This document shows, in pieces, positions 8,765-17,471 of a stretch of 37,794 bases of DNA; positions within the stretch are counted from its first letter, which is position 1; every line of letters begins with the position of its first letter. The stretch comes from CAVURW01 sp963743595 (GTDB lineage Bacteria; Verrucomicrobiota; Verrucomicrobiia; Methylacidiphilales; UBA1321): the NCBI GenBank assembly GCA_963743595.1, contig CAVURW010000124.1, positions 1-37,794 of the forward strand. Direction: 5' to 3'. Under the pieces are notes generated by a model. It had not been told where the DNA came from, did not search any database, and was given only the letters and a program-made list of their open reading frames with translations. The position numbers and the translations under genes are program-made.

Positions 8765-9418
8765 ATGTGGCACTTCCTCCAGGCCCTCTATGAGAACGGA
8801 AACGTCTCCGTTGGTACCGAGCGCTTTGTCATGACGCCCCGGGACCTCGCCAAGATTGTTCCGACACTCAATGACTTTGATCGCATCGCCCGGCTGAATT
8901 TGTGCGGCACGGCACCCAAGATGAACATCCCAGCCGCGATCTGGGCCTCCACTCTCCTCTATGAGGTGAGTCAGTTGCTGGTCTTGCGGCGACTCGGCCC
9001 GGAGGAAATCGAGATGGTCTTCTCGGCACCAGCGCCCGAGCCCACCCCGGAGAATGTCTACTCGACCGACTTGATTCTGGTCTACCTACCCGGCCTGCTC
9101 GATCTGGCCCGGCGACTCGCGCCAAATGACCCGCTTGTCACCCGAATCGAGCAGTTCGGCCTCCAATGGCCCCTCTCTTCTGTCGCCATGCGGCTCAGCA
9201 CGCCGCCGACCGGCCCGGTTCACTTCTTGGATCACCCTTCATTAAAGCAACTCTACATTGATCGAATCATCGAGTATCGTGCTTATTCTTGGATTAACGA
9301 CTGGTCCCTCTTCGAATCGATCCGCTCCAGCTACGGTGATAACCCGCAGCTCTGCGCCGATCTCGCGGAAGCCATCGAGATCGCCCTTGCAAACCCCGAA
9401 CCTGCGTCAACTGCCTAA
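8765..9418 (+). CDS. bpX-system small partner protein (first gene of MoxR-vWA-beta-propeller operon)
   Basis: A 217-aa soluble, Leu/Pro-rich protein with no signal peptide, no transmembrane segment and no catalytic motif that I can recognise. It is mostly helical, with the recognisable stretch NIPAAIWASTLLYEVSQLLVLRRL (about 58-81), an Ala/Pro/Glu linker (SAPAPEPTPENV), and a second helical domain containing PGLLDLARRLAPNDPLV. I identify it as one of the small accessory domains of the MoxR-vWA-beta-propeller ternary systems because of its position, 6 nt ahead of the MoxR gene, rather than from a firm family match. The ATG at 8765 is the first of the frame. It may bridge the ATPase to the propeller proteins; that is inference. 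Confidence 0.6.
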   Translation: MWHFLQALYENGNVSVGTERFVMTPRDLAKIVPTLNDFDRIARLNLCGTAPKMNIPAAIWASTLLYEVSQLLVLRRLGPEEIEMVFSAPAPEPTPENVYSTDLILVYLPGLLDLARRLAPNDPLVTRIEQFGLQWPLSSVAMRLSTPPTGPVHFLDHPSLKQLYIDRIIEYRAYSWINDWSLFESIRSSYGDNPQLCADLAEAIEIALANPEPASTA

Positions 9419-9424
9419 CCCCTC

Positions 9425-10621
9425 ATGAACGCCATTCCCAAAGAGTTGCTCGTCGCCTGTAATCACTTGCGGACGGGCATCCTCACTGAACTTAAGAACG
9501 AGTTCGTTAGCAAAGATGAGGTAATTGATCTCCTGGGCGTTAGCCTCGTCGGTGGCGAAAACCTCTTCATTCTCGGCCCACCGGGCACCGCCAAAAGCGC
9601 GATCGTCCACCGGCTCTGCCAACGGCTCCAAGGCAACACTTTCATTTACCTGCTAACCCGATTTACCGAGCCAAACGAGCTGTTCGGGCCGTTCGATATC
9701 CGCCGACTCCGCGAAGGTGAATTGACCACAAACACCGCAGGCATGCTCTCGGAAGCTTCCCTCGTCTTTCTGGACGAACTGTTGAATGCCAATAGCGCCA
9801 TCCTGAACAGTCTTCTCACGGCATTGAACGAGCGGGCCATCCACCGCGGCCATGAGCACATCCCCGTGGAGGCCCTTCTCTTCGTCGGTGCCAGTAACCA
9901 TCTCCCTCAAGAAGACGCCCTCCAGGCCCTTTTCGATCGATTTCTCCTGCGGGTTCACTGCGATAATGTTCCGGCTGATCAGCTGACACAATTGCTGGAA
10001 GCTGGCTGGAACTTCGAGCGCTCAAAAGCGGTGACTGCCACGGTCACGTTTGCGGACATCCGCGAATTTCAGAAACTACTGCCCTACGTTTCGCTGGATG
10101 ACGTTCGGATGGATTACGCAGACCTGATTCGGCGGATTCGCCAAGCGGGCATTCGTGTTTCGGATCGTCGCGCGGTGAAACTCCAACGGGTTATCGCCGC
10201 CAGTGCTCTCCTTTGTGGCAGGGCTGAGGCCAATGCGTCAGATCTTTGGGTGCTCCGCTATATTTGGGATACCCAGGAACAACAGGAACTGCTGAAAGCG
10301 CTGGTTCAAGACTCGGTCGATCGCGCGGCAGTCCCGGATTCCGCCCCGGACGATTCCTCGCACGAGCAAGCCTCGTCCAACCCGGCGCCCGACCCCGAAC
10401 GGGTCGCTGCGGATCTGGAATGGATCGAGCAACAGCTCGGTTCCACCGCCCAAACGGCGGTCTCATTAGGGCTGCTCCGCGACCGACTCGCCACACTCTC
10501 CACACGGCTGGCCTGGATGCAAAACCCCGAGCAACGCCAGTACCTGGAACAACGCATTGACCGGCTCTGGCAGGCACTTGAAGCCACCAACACGCCCACC
10601 TCCGCCGCCCCCACGAAATAG
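9425..10621 (+). CDS. MoxR-family AAA+ ATPase
   Basis: A 398-aa MoxR ATPase. Walker A is GPPGTAKS (51-58), Walker B LVFLDE (113-118), and the helix-2 insert typical of MoxR is in NANSAILNSLLTALNERAIHRG. Sensor 1 is GASN (155-158) and the arginine finger is in ALFDRFLLRVH (Arg172). The lid domain is about 200-290, with VSDRRAVKLQRVI as sensor 2 region. MoxR proteins are chaperone-like remodelers that usually work with vWA-domain partners. Residues about 300-398 are an acidic or Pro-rich linker, then a predicted helical tail with AADLEWIEQQL and LRDRLATLSTRLAWMQ, plausible as a coiled coil for docking. The start overlaps nothing, 6 nt after the preceding stop. It is the motor of this operon, and the vWA protein encoded two genes downstream is the likely partner. 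Confidence 0.93.
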   Translation: MNAIPKELLVACNHLRTGILTELKNEFVSKDEVIDLLGVSLVGGENLFILGPPGTAKSAIVHRLCQRLQGNTFIYLLTRFTEPNELFGPFDIRRLREGELTTNTAGMLSEASLVFLDELLNANSAILNSLLTALNERAIHRGHEHIPVEALLFVGASNHLPQEDALQALFDRFLLRVHCDNVPADQLTQLLEAGWNFERSKAVTATVTFADIREFQKLLPYVSLDDVRMDYADLIRRIRQAGIRVSDRRAVKLQRVIAASALLCGRAEANASDLWVLRYIWDTQEQQELLKALVQDSVDRAAVPDSAPDDSSHEQASSNPAPDPERVAADLEWIEQQLGSTAQTAVSLGLLRDRLATLSTRLAWMQNPEQRQYLEQRIDRLWQALEATNTPTSAAPTK

Positions 10622-10639
10622 CAGTCCTTCCCTTTGCCC

Positions 10640-11401
10640 ATGAAACAGGACACGAGTACCATCCTCTTCGTCGGGCTGCTTTCCGCCACGTCGCTCGATT
10701 CCATCGGTGCCATACGCCTCATTCAAGACGTGGATGCAGCGCTGCAAAGTGACTGGATCTGGATTCGCTGCCCCATCTCACCCGCGAAACCGCAGATCCA
10801 AAACACGATCCTCCACCTCCCCTGGCAGGAGCGTTACCAGCTTATCGATAACGTGTTGCTGCGTCCGCTCGATTCACGATTGCCCTCCCGTCGTCTTCCG
10901 AGTCTCAACTGGCAAACGCTCACCTCCCTCTTCGTCCCCTCTTTGCCACACGTCATTGAACCGGGTCTGTTCGCGGGTCTCCTTCCGCCCCCGATTGATT
11001 CGACTTCGACAAGCTCACCAGACCTGGGATCGGCCAAAGCCCCACAGCAGGCGCTTCTCCTCTCCAGCGCAGAATGGCTCAACTACGTCAATTCAGCCCC
11101 GGAAATTCGTCTTAAGCCGCTGACTTTTGCGCTGTCTGAAAAGGACATGGCCCTGGTGAAAGGTCATCCTCTGCCCCCATTGCGCGGCGAGTTCTATTAT
11201 TACTTAGATCGGGTTTTGTGGCCGCTCGGTTGCACTCCAGCCAGCCTCCTGTTTTCGTGGCCCGATTACCTCCAGCTGAAGCCGAACGAGACGGCATTGA
11301 TCCATCCGAACGGAAGCTTTCAGGTCATCCCAGATAGCGGGTGGATTCCTGCCTCACGCGGAGCCGTGCGCCTCAGCATTCACCCGGAAACCTTCGCCTA
11401 A
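10640..11401 (+). CDS. bpX-system partner protein (253 aa)
   Basis: The ATG at 10640 is preferred over an in-frame TTG two codons upstream. The protein shows no membrane segment or known catalytic motif. The N-terminal part (TILFVGLLSATSLDSIGAIRL) looks like a beta-alpha unit. The middle is Pro/Ser-rich with a low-complexity STSTSS linker. The C-terminal 90 residues, with PLTFALSEKDMALV, LPPLRGEFYYYLDRVLWPLGC and a W-rich beta end, look like a compact domain. I assign it to the bpX-type partner domains by operon context only. It lies between the MoxR and vWA genes, 18 nt after the former and 3 nt before the latter, so the proteins are presumably made in fixed ratio. Confidence 0.55.
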   Translation: MKQDTSTILFVGLLSATSLDSIGAIRLIQDVDAALQSDWIWIRCPISPAKPQIQNTILHLPWQERYQLIDNVLLRPLDSRLPSRRLPSLNWQTLTSLFVPSLPHVIEPGLFAGLLPPPIDSTSTSSPDLGSAKAPQQALLLSSAEWLNYVNSAPEIRLKPLTFALSEKDMALVKGHPLPPLRGEFYYYLDRVLWPLGCTPASLLFSWPDYLQLKPNETALIHPNGSFQVIPDSGWIPASRGAVRLSIHPETFA

Positions 11402-11404
11402 CCC

Positions 11405-14098
11405 ATGCCTGAACCGATTCGTTACATTCCCTCGGCTGCTCTTCTCTGGCTTCGACCGGAGCAAGACGCGCGTTGGTGTTGGGATGTCACGGGCGAAGCC
11501 ATCGTATGGTTTGACGGCTCGACACTCCTCTTCCGCGAAGAGTTAGTGCAGATGCTCCTGCAACTGGTTCCCGACCGCGTGCCCAAGCTCGGCTTGATCG
11601 CCCTGATCATCGCCGCTTGCCAGGGCAAATTCCGGGAACACCCCGGTTTAGCCACGCTGGCCAGTTTGCCGCAAGACCTGCGCTCGGGTCTGCAGGCGAA
11701 GGTTAACCTCATCCAGTTCCTTACGGAAAAGGCGCACACCGTTTCGAATGCACAGGCAGAACAGGTTCTGGAGTTCCTGCAATCGAGCAGTCCACTGCTG
11801 AGGATTGATGGCAGCGGCGAGCCGAACCTCCTCAAGAGCCACATCAAATCGATTGAACCGCAGCTCGCGCGCGTGACCCCGGAACTCCTACGTACCCGAC
11901 TGCAAACCGGCATGGACGCGTTGCCGGAGGAGCCCGAGGCCCCGTTCGCCTGGGATTCGGTTCACATTCTTTCTCTGCTCACGGAGCTCCAGGACGATCC
12001 AGAGCTCCACGGCCTGGCCCGGCTCGTTCGTGATTTCATGGCGACGATCACCCTTCCCCGCCCCCAGGTGCGTCCCGATTTCAGTGCGCTTGGCGGCGTG
12101 GCGGATCTTAGTAATCGCGGGCCGATTCATCGCCTGCTCATGTCCGAGCTGGCTAACGATGACGATGTCCTCACCCTACGCCTGGCTCTCAATGAAGCGC
12201 TCTACCTGAAGAACGCCCCTCCGATCTCCCAGCCGCAGACCGATCTCGTTTTGATCTACGATCTCGGCGTTCGCATGTGGGGCATTCCCCGACTGATGGC
12301 GATTGCCGCTGGCTTGGCGCTGATGTCGAAAACCTCCCAGCAACAGGCGTCGCAAGCATGGCGATATCGACTTCCGCCCAACCGCTCCGGCCTTGGCTCG
12401 CTGGAACTCATTGATCTCGCCTCCAAAGCAAGCCTCGTCACCAGCCTCTCGCATTTGGAGGTGAATGTTCACCCTGGAGCCGCCCTGGAACTTTGGGCGG
12501 AACTCGCCAAGACCTCGCCATTGAAAGCGCTCCGCGAGCTGGTCCTGCTCACTCACGAAGAGACGTGGTCCGACCCCGATTTCAAAAAGACGCTCTCCGA
12601 TTACCTGGCGAGTCAATCCAACCACGCATTTTACGTCCTCACGTTCAATCGCGATGGTCAAGCCACCCTGCGCAGCGTCAATTCTTCAGGCACCCTCACC
12701 TTGCAATCGGCGCGAATCAATCTAGAGCCGCTTTTCCCGAAGGAATCGCCCTCCCTGCGATCTCCGGATGCCAATCTCCCGGCGTTCATTCGCACCAGCC
12801 CCCCGCCGCTTTTGCTCCCGGCACCTTCCAATTTCAACAGCCGACTTTACCTCACCGCGATGGAGGGCTACTGCATCGGCGTCACCGAAAGCGGCAAGCT
12901 CTGGCACTGGGACTCACCGAACCACGGGGCGATTCCGGCCACCATGCCCGCTCTGCCCGGCAGCGTCGCGCACACCGCCTACATTCAATCGTCCAGCTCC
13001 ATCCTGATCATCTCGTACAATGCCGGAAATAACTCGCTGCACGTCGCCATTTGGTCGCGACCACGGCATTACTCGGCGGAAGCATTCACGGCATTCGATA
13101 TCGAGGAACTCCCCAGCGCACCGTTCCATTATTTTGAACGCTATAACCTGCTCTATGTGATCTACCAGCGGCATATTGAGGTTCACAATCTCAACACCAC
13201 GCAACGGCTGGCCCGCGAGCCGCTCTCGAAGAATTTTCAGTGGATCGGCAACGGCTTTTTCCGGCTCACGAGTGAAGAGGATGTACAGACCATCGTCTCG
13301 GTCTTCTGGACGGGCCAACACCTGCAATTCGAGCCCATCCCCCTCAAGTGCCCGGCAAGCGACGTGCTTCTCGCGTTTCATCGGCTCGGCTCGGAAGGGC
13401 CGTGGTACCTTGATCGCTTTGGGAACGTTTGCCAAACGTGTCACCCGTTCTTCTCCACGACAGTCGATCTGGCCACAGATGGCATTCCCGAGGTCTCCGC
13501 AACGGGAAACGAGATCTGGCTTCCGCAACCGCGCCGTGGCGGAAACGTGGTCTTGCTCAACACGACCTCGAAGACCGTTAGCCAATATGTCCCCTCGCGC
13601 TACGCATGGCTGCTGAAAATCAGTGCCCCAGCGCACACCGTTCGCACGCGGCTTACCCACATCGTCCCTGACTCGCGCGGCAACATCATCCTCGTTTCAG
13701 ATCGCGGTAAGGCCGTCCGAATCGAGTTTGAATCACGCCGCAAAGGCTTTGTTCTGGCCCCGTACAACCGGGAATTGGGTGATCTCACCCAGATGCGCGA
13801 GTTCGCCACGCCCGTGAAAACTCCGGATGGCTCGGATTTCCAATTGCTCGCCGCCGATTGGCCGGAAGCGGGTGCTCGCGCGATCCTGGACAATCGTGGG
13901 ATGCTTCACCTCCAGACCACCGACCGAAACATTCCTGAAGTCACCTTCATCCTCTCGGAAATCAGCATCCTCCCCATTTGGGCTTCCGATGGCACACGAC
14001 TCGGCAGTCCGTTTTTCCTGGGTCGCGATATCAACCCCATCGGTGACGTTCATCGCATCGACGATTACATCCGGCTCTTCTGTGCTTTAGTTCTGTGA
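11405..14098 (+). CDS. bpX-system vWA and beta-propeller protein
   Basis: An 897-aa protein with three parts. Residues 1-180 are an N-terminal domain (W-x-W-D-x-TGEAIVWFDGSTLLFREEL...). About 225-270 is a conserved-looking helix block (GGVADLSNRGPIHRLLMSELA, then LNEALYL). Residues about 275-455 form a von Willebrand A-like Rossmann domain beginning DLVLIYDLGVRMWGIPR. The canonical metal-site DxSxS is replaced by D286-L-G-V-R, so metal-dependent adhesion is doubtful. From about 490 to the end are repeated 40-60-residue beta blades (YCIGVTESGKLWHWDSPNHG, RFGNVCQTC, DSRGNIILVSDRGKAVRIEF, DNRGMLHLQTTD) that look like a beta-propeller. By analogy with MoxR-vWA pairs it is the substrate-recognition partner of the ATPase. 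The stop overlaps the GTG of the next gene by 4 nt. Confidence 0.8.
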   Translation: MPEPIRYIPSAALLWLRPEQDARWCWDVTGEAIVWFDGSTLLFREELVQMLLQLVPDRVPKLGLIALIIAACQGKFREHPGLATLASLPQDLRSGLQAKVNLIQFLTEKAHTVSNAQAEQVLEFLQSSSPLLRIDGSGEPNLLKSHIKSIEPQLARVTPELLRTRLQTGMDALPEEPEAPFAWDSVHILSLLTELQDDPELHGLARLVRDFMATITLPRPQVRPDFSALGGVADLSNRGPIHRLLMSELANDDDVLTLRLALNEALYLKNAPPISQPQTDLVLIYDLGVRMWGIPRLMAIAAGLALMSKTSQQQASQAWRYRLPPNRSGLGSLELIDLASKASLVTSLSHLEVNVHPGAALELWAELAKTSPLKALRELVLLTHEETWSDPDFKKTLSDYLASQSNHAFYVLTFNRDGQATLRSVNSSGTLTLQSARINLEPLFPKESPSLRSPDANLPAFIRTSPPPLLLPAPSNFNSRLYLTAMEGYCIGVTESGKLWHWDSPNHGAIPATMPALPGSVAHTAYIQSSSSILIISYNAGNNSLHVAIWSRPRHYSAEAFTAFDIEELPSAPFHYFERYNLLYVIYQRHIEVHNLNTTQRLAREPLSKNFQWIGNGFFRLTSEEDVQTIVSVFWTGQHLQFEPIPLKCPASDVLLAFHRLGSEGPWYLDRFGNVCQTCHPFFSTTVDLATDGIPEVSATGNEIWLPQPRRGGNVVLLNTTSKTVSQYVPSRYAWLLKISAPAHTVRTRLTHIVPDSRGNIILVSDRGKAVRIEFESRRKGFVLAPYNRELGDLTQMREFATPVKTPDGSDFQLLAADWPEAGARAILDNRGMLHLQTTDRNIPEVTFILSEISILPIWASDGTRLGSPFFLGRDINPIGDVHRIDDYIRLFCALVL

Positions 14099-16914
14099 CC
14101 ACCATGCCCTCCACCCTTTCACTGCCGCTCAAGCTCATTCCGCATCCCCGGGACAAATCGCCCCGTCCCGCGACAGCGTGGCTGATTGTTTCGCCGAAGC
14201 CGGAACGTTGGTTGACGGAGATCGCCCGGTGGAAAATCACGAGCAATTCCCTTTCGAATAAAGTCCGGTTTTGCCTGATTCCCACCTCTGCGGCGGATCG
14301 CACACCTGCCGGAGCCCTCATTTTACTGCCAAACGGTCTCATCCCGAAAAAGACACCGCTGGCGATCCCCTACTGTCATCTCTCGGATAAGACCCTTGTT
14401 CCCGCGCATGCAGATGTGCTCCCCGCTCTGACCGCCTCTGAACTGGAGCGCGTCCATAACTACCATCTTTTAGTACTTCACCCTGCATTGGGGCCGATCG
14501 GTTTTCAGGCCCAGGATACTCTCCCCATCCACAATCTCTTTGCCCCTTTAGAGAGAATGCCTTTGAACTGGGACACAGCCGTTCCGGGCATAGCGCTCAA
14601 TACAAAAATCAAGTCGGTCGCCATCCGCTTCCCATCACCCACCGATCCCCAGGGAATGCCGCCGCTCCCCTCACCGGGAGGGGAAGGGTCCGACGATCCC
14701 TCCAAAGATAACGCTGGAAATAGTAAAGACGCCAAGAATGCCTCCGGTAGCTGGCTTAAGTCTCAGGTGCAAAACCTCCTCAAGATGGTTCAATCCGAGC
14801 CCTCTCTGAAAAAGCGGGAAAGCTCGATTCAAAAGCTCCTGGAACAACTTCAATCGAACCCAGATGAGGCGTTGAAGTTCGCGATTTCCCTGGGATCGAC
14901 CGGTGCCTCACGTGGCGCGTCTGTCCCGAGTGACGAGCTCTCCCAGCGCGACGTCAATTTCGACCTGCGCCGTATCGGCGGTGGCAATCGCGCTTCCGAG
15001 TGGGACCTCAGCATTGTTCAACAGGCGCAACTTCGCCAACATTACCTGCGCCTGGCAGAGCGCGAACGGGCACTTGGTCGACACCGGCGCGCCGCCTACA
15101 TTTACTCCGCATTACTCGGAGACCTGAATCTTGCCGCGAAAATGTTAGAGGAAGGCCAGTTTTACCAGGAGGCCGCAGTCATCTACAAAGATCATCTGAA
15201 AGACTTGCGCCGCGCAGCTGAGGCCTTTATCAAAGCCGGTCTGTTCCATGAAGCCATCGCCATTTATCAGGAGTTACGGCTCTGGGAGCGGCTCGCTAAT
15301 CTCCACACCGAGCTCGACCAACCGGAAGAGGCGAAACAGGCTCTCTATTCGTGGGTCAACTCACTAAAAAACGTCGGTGAACTGGAGACAGCCGCAGATA
15401 TTCTCTTCAACCGCATTAAGTCCGAGCAGGAGGCCGTAACGCTTCTGGAATCAGCGTGGCCAAACCACCGCCAGGCCTTCGTTTGCATCAGCAAGCTCAT
15501 TAAAATTCATGGCACCACCGGGCATCACGCGAAGACCGCCGAGCTCTTGAAAAAGATCGCGGGCCAAACCAAAAACGAGCACAGCCTGAACAACCTGCTC
15601 TCCCTCATGGTCGATACCAAGAACACCTACCCCGACCTCGCCGTGCAGCGTCTGGCTGAGGATGTAGGCCGCTCGCAAGTCGCCCACCATCTCGCGAATA
15701 GTCCCTATTCCTCCGGTGAATCCCGCCTCATCACCGCGCTGGTGACGCTTGGTCGGGAAGATAATCTGCTGCGCCGCGATGCCTTTCGTTTTATGGAACA
15801 GCGCAAGTCTGAGGCGCACCACCGTTCCACTCAAAAAACGGTTCTGATTCCGAACCGAAAGATCACTTCAGGACCACCTGTGGAACTCATCACTCAGTTC
15901 ACCCTGAAGTCGGAATCACCCAGTCCCGTGCGCTGGTTTAAGGCTCGCGCGTTTAACGACTATTTCATAGCGCTAGGATTTCCGGAAGAACAGCCCTTCC
16001 CAGATCAGATGACACTCCACCTGATTCGCTCGAACTTCCTCGGCCAAGCTGAGTCGTCCACGCTCAAGATCCCGTCCAATCCGCGCTTCTATTTCAGTGC
16101 CCATTCCCGCAGCCACTCGGACCTGCTCTTCTTCAGCCCTTTCCCCGCCGCCAGCGAAAGGGTCTCGCTGCCGAAGACGGATCTCTTTCAGAAACCCTCC
16201 ATTTTCATTGGTCAATCGCTGCCATCGTTTCAACATAACTCGCTAATCTACGCCACCACGTTCTCCTCGGTGGGCGATCTTTGGCTGCTCCATCATTCTG
16301 GTATGGGCCTGGTCCTCTCGGCGTATCATGAAGACCGTGCGCTACTCTGCCAAATTCCTCTTGATACATTACCCGGAATCGCTGAGATCGCTCCCAATCC
16401 AAATGAGATTCCGCCCTGCAATCTCCTGGTACTCGACAAGCTCATCGCCCTCTCCATCGGCAGTCATCTCTACACCTGGGAAACCACTCGCGAGCTCTCC
16501 CCGAAACAATTCATGCACGAGGAATTCGCCGAGCCTATCCTCGAGCTGATTCCCGGCCCGCGCTGGGCTCGTTTACAAATCGCCATCCGCCTGACCTCGG
16601 AACTCTACATCTGCTGGCCGCCCACCACGGCGAAGGGCCCTAACGTGATTCGCTCCGTGAAAGACGGCCTCAGCCAAAACTACTGCGCCACCTTCACCGG
16701 AGACGGCTCGCTCATCTCAGTCGATCAAAACGAAGGCTTTCTCTTCGATTGCAGCGCCAACGGCACGCAGACGCAAAGTCACTTTCAACTCGCCAGCCCC
16801 GGCTCACCCGCAATCGTCATCCCCGCCGCTGAAATTCGGCAATTCGTCGCCATTCAATCGAATGGATTGGCGCAAGTCTGGCAGATCAATCAAGCCAACC
16901 GCATCCCCCGCTAG
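14095..16914 (+). CDS. bpX-system TPR-like and beta-propeller protein
   Basis: The GTG at 14095 overlaps the preceding stop (GTGA), typical of coupled translation; an ATG at 14104 is the alternative. The protein has 939 aa. Residues 1-175 are a mixed N-terminal domain with LTASELERVHNYHLLVLHP. Residues 176-220 are a Pro/Gly/Ser linker encoded in part by a palindromic repeat. Residues about 220-275 are a basic helical segment (LKSQVQNLLKMV). About 315-545 are helical hairpins of TPR/clathrin-repeat type (RAAYIYSALLGDLNLAAKML, AAVIYKDHL, AEAFIKAGLFHEAIAIYQ, AANLH-like units). From about 590 come beta repeats with KTDLFQKPSIFIGQSLP, LWLLHHSGMGLVL, LYTWETTREL and AQVWQINQ, most likely a second beta-propeller. 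No catalytic motif or transmembrane segment is visible. I place it as the scaffold end of the ternary system. Confidence 0.75.
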   Translation: MTTMPSTLSLPLKLIPHPRDKSPRPATAWLIVSPKPERWLTEIARWKITSNSLSNKVRFCLIPTSAADRTPAGALILLPNGLIPKKTPLAIPYCHLSDKTLVPAHADVLPALTASELERVHNYHLLVLHPALGPIGFQAQDTLPIHNLFAPLERMPLNWDTAVPGIALNTKIKSVAIRFPSPTDPQGMPPLPSPGGEGSDDPSKDNAGNSKDAKNASGSWLKSQVQNLLKMVQSEPSLKKRESSIQKLLEQLQSNPDEALKFAISLGSTGASRGASVPSDELSQRDVNFDLRRIGGGNRASEWDLSIVQQAQLRQHYLRLAERERALGRHRRAAYIYSALLGDLNLAAKMLEEGQFYQEAAVIYKDHLKDLRRAAEAFIKAGLFHEAIAIYQELRLWERLANLHTELDQPEEAKQALYSWVNSLKNVGELETAADILFNRIKSEQEAVTLLESAWPNHRQAFVCISKLIKIHGTTGHHAKTAELLKKIAGQTKNEHSLNNLLSLMVDTKNTYPDLAVQRLAEDVGRSQVAHHLANSPYSSGESRLITALVTLGREDNLLRRDAFRFMEQRKSEAHHRSTQKTVLIPNRKITSGPPVELITQFTLKSESPSPVRWFKARAFNDYFIALGFPEEQPFPDQMTLHLIRSNFLGQAESSTLKIPSNPRFYFSAHSRSHSDLLFFSPFPAASERVSLPKTDLFQKPSIFIGQSLPSFQHNSLIYATTFSSVGDLWLLHHSGMGLVLSAYHEDRALLCQIPLDTLPGIAEIAPNPNEIPPCNLLVLDKLIALSIGSHLYTWETTRELSPKQFMHEEFAEPILELIPGPRWARLQIAIRLTSELYICWPPTTAKGPNVIRSVKDGLSQNYCATFTGDGSLISVDQNEGFLFDCSANGTQTQSHFQLASPGSPAIVIPAAEIRQFVAIQSNGLAQVWQINQANRIPR
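14666..14684. repeat. Palindromic repeat embedded in frame in the bpX scaffold gene
   Basis: TCCCCTC-ACCGG-GAGGGGA is a perfect 7-bp stem with a 5-nt loop. It is read in frame as part of a low-complexity linker (PLPSPGGEGSD, residues 190-200). It resembles the GC-rich interspersed palindromes that I recall inserting within reading frames of PVC-group bacteria; copy number cannot be checked here. Confidence 0.5.
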
Positions 16915-16970
16915 GCAACGTGACGTTGCATCCAATAGCCAGCGTGACTCCAGAACCAATACCCTCCGAA

Positions 16971-16993
16971 CCGAACGGGCTTCCCCCATTCGG
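16971..16993 (+). terminator. Hairpin downstream of the bpX operon
   Basis: CCGAA-C-GGG / CCC-A-TTCGG, eight pairs with one internal mismatch and a 5-nt loop, starts 56 nt after the last stop of the operon. There is no U-tract after it, so it is at most a weak or factor-dependent terminator or an RNA-stabilising hairpin. A GCAACGT-G-ACGTTGC palindrome lies even closer to the stop (16915-16929). Confidence 0.35.
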
Positions 16994-17129
16994 CTCAGTC
17001 AGCAGGCTTCAATCTGGAGGCTGATGAAAGTCGTGGTTGCGCCACGTTTGGTGATCCCGCACCGGTATCTCAAGTTTCGCTGCGCTCCTAAGTGCGCTTG
17101 AATACAGATAAATCTTGTGAAACCGTCGC

Positions 17130-17462
17130 ATGGAGATGAGGGGTATTTTAGGATTTCTTTTCCAGCTTCTCTGTCTCGTCGCGTTCGTAGGATTTTTTAT
17201 CTTTATGCCGGTCTACGTTTGGTTCTACTGGAGAAATTACGTGAAACGGATAAGGAGGCTGTCTGAAAGCCCGTGCCCGCAGTGCGGTAAGTCAATCGGA
17301 ATAGAAGCGGTTAATCGCGCGGAAGCCCATGCGGCAGCATCCCGCAAAGCGATGATGGATAGAGTTGAGAGAGAGAGCGGCCCCTTATTTCTCCTAGGAA
17401 GTCGGATAGCTGGATCGTTCGACAACGAGTTATTGTCCGTAAAAACACACGGTCGCACTTGA
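17130..17462 (+). CDS. Small membrane protein with zinc-ribbon half-site
   Basis: A 110-aa protein starting at the ATG at 17130, or MRG at 17136. Residues about 5-35 are a long hydrophobic segment (ILGFLFQLLCLVAFVGFFIF...), followed by positive residues (YVKRIRRL), so the N-terminus is probably outside and the rest cytoplasmic. CPQCG (about 49-53) is one half of a zinc ribbon. The matching second pair that such proteins usually carry is absent, and the C-terminus after about residue 75 lacks clear conservation. It may therefore be shortened by a frameshift or simply be a divergent member. A 9-bp inverted repeat lies just after it. No function can be named. Confidence 0.5.
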   Translation: MEMRGILGFLFQLLCLVAFVGFFIFMPVYVWFYWRNYVKRIRRLSESPCPQCGKSIGIEAVNRAEAHAAASRKAMMDRVERESGPLFLLGSRIAGSFDNELLSVKTHGRT

Positions 17463-17471
17463 AGTGAGATG

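Noticed and set aside
12493..13032. A 179-codon plus-strand frame inside the vWA-propeller gene
   Set aside because: Composition is Arg/Pro/His-rich, typical of an out-of-frame reading of a GC-rich gene, and it is embedded in a supported gene.
12914..13660. A 248-codon minus-strand frame inside the vWA-propeller gene
   Set aside because: No start signal and no family resemblance; it is antisense to clear propeller repeats in the other frame.
16915..16929. GCAACGT-G-ACGTTGC palindrome directly after the bpX operon stop
   Set aside because: The 1-nt centre cannot form a hairpin with the full stem and no U-tract follows. It may be chance, and I do not call it a terminator or operator.
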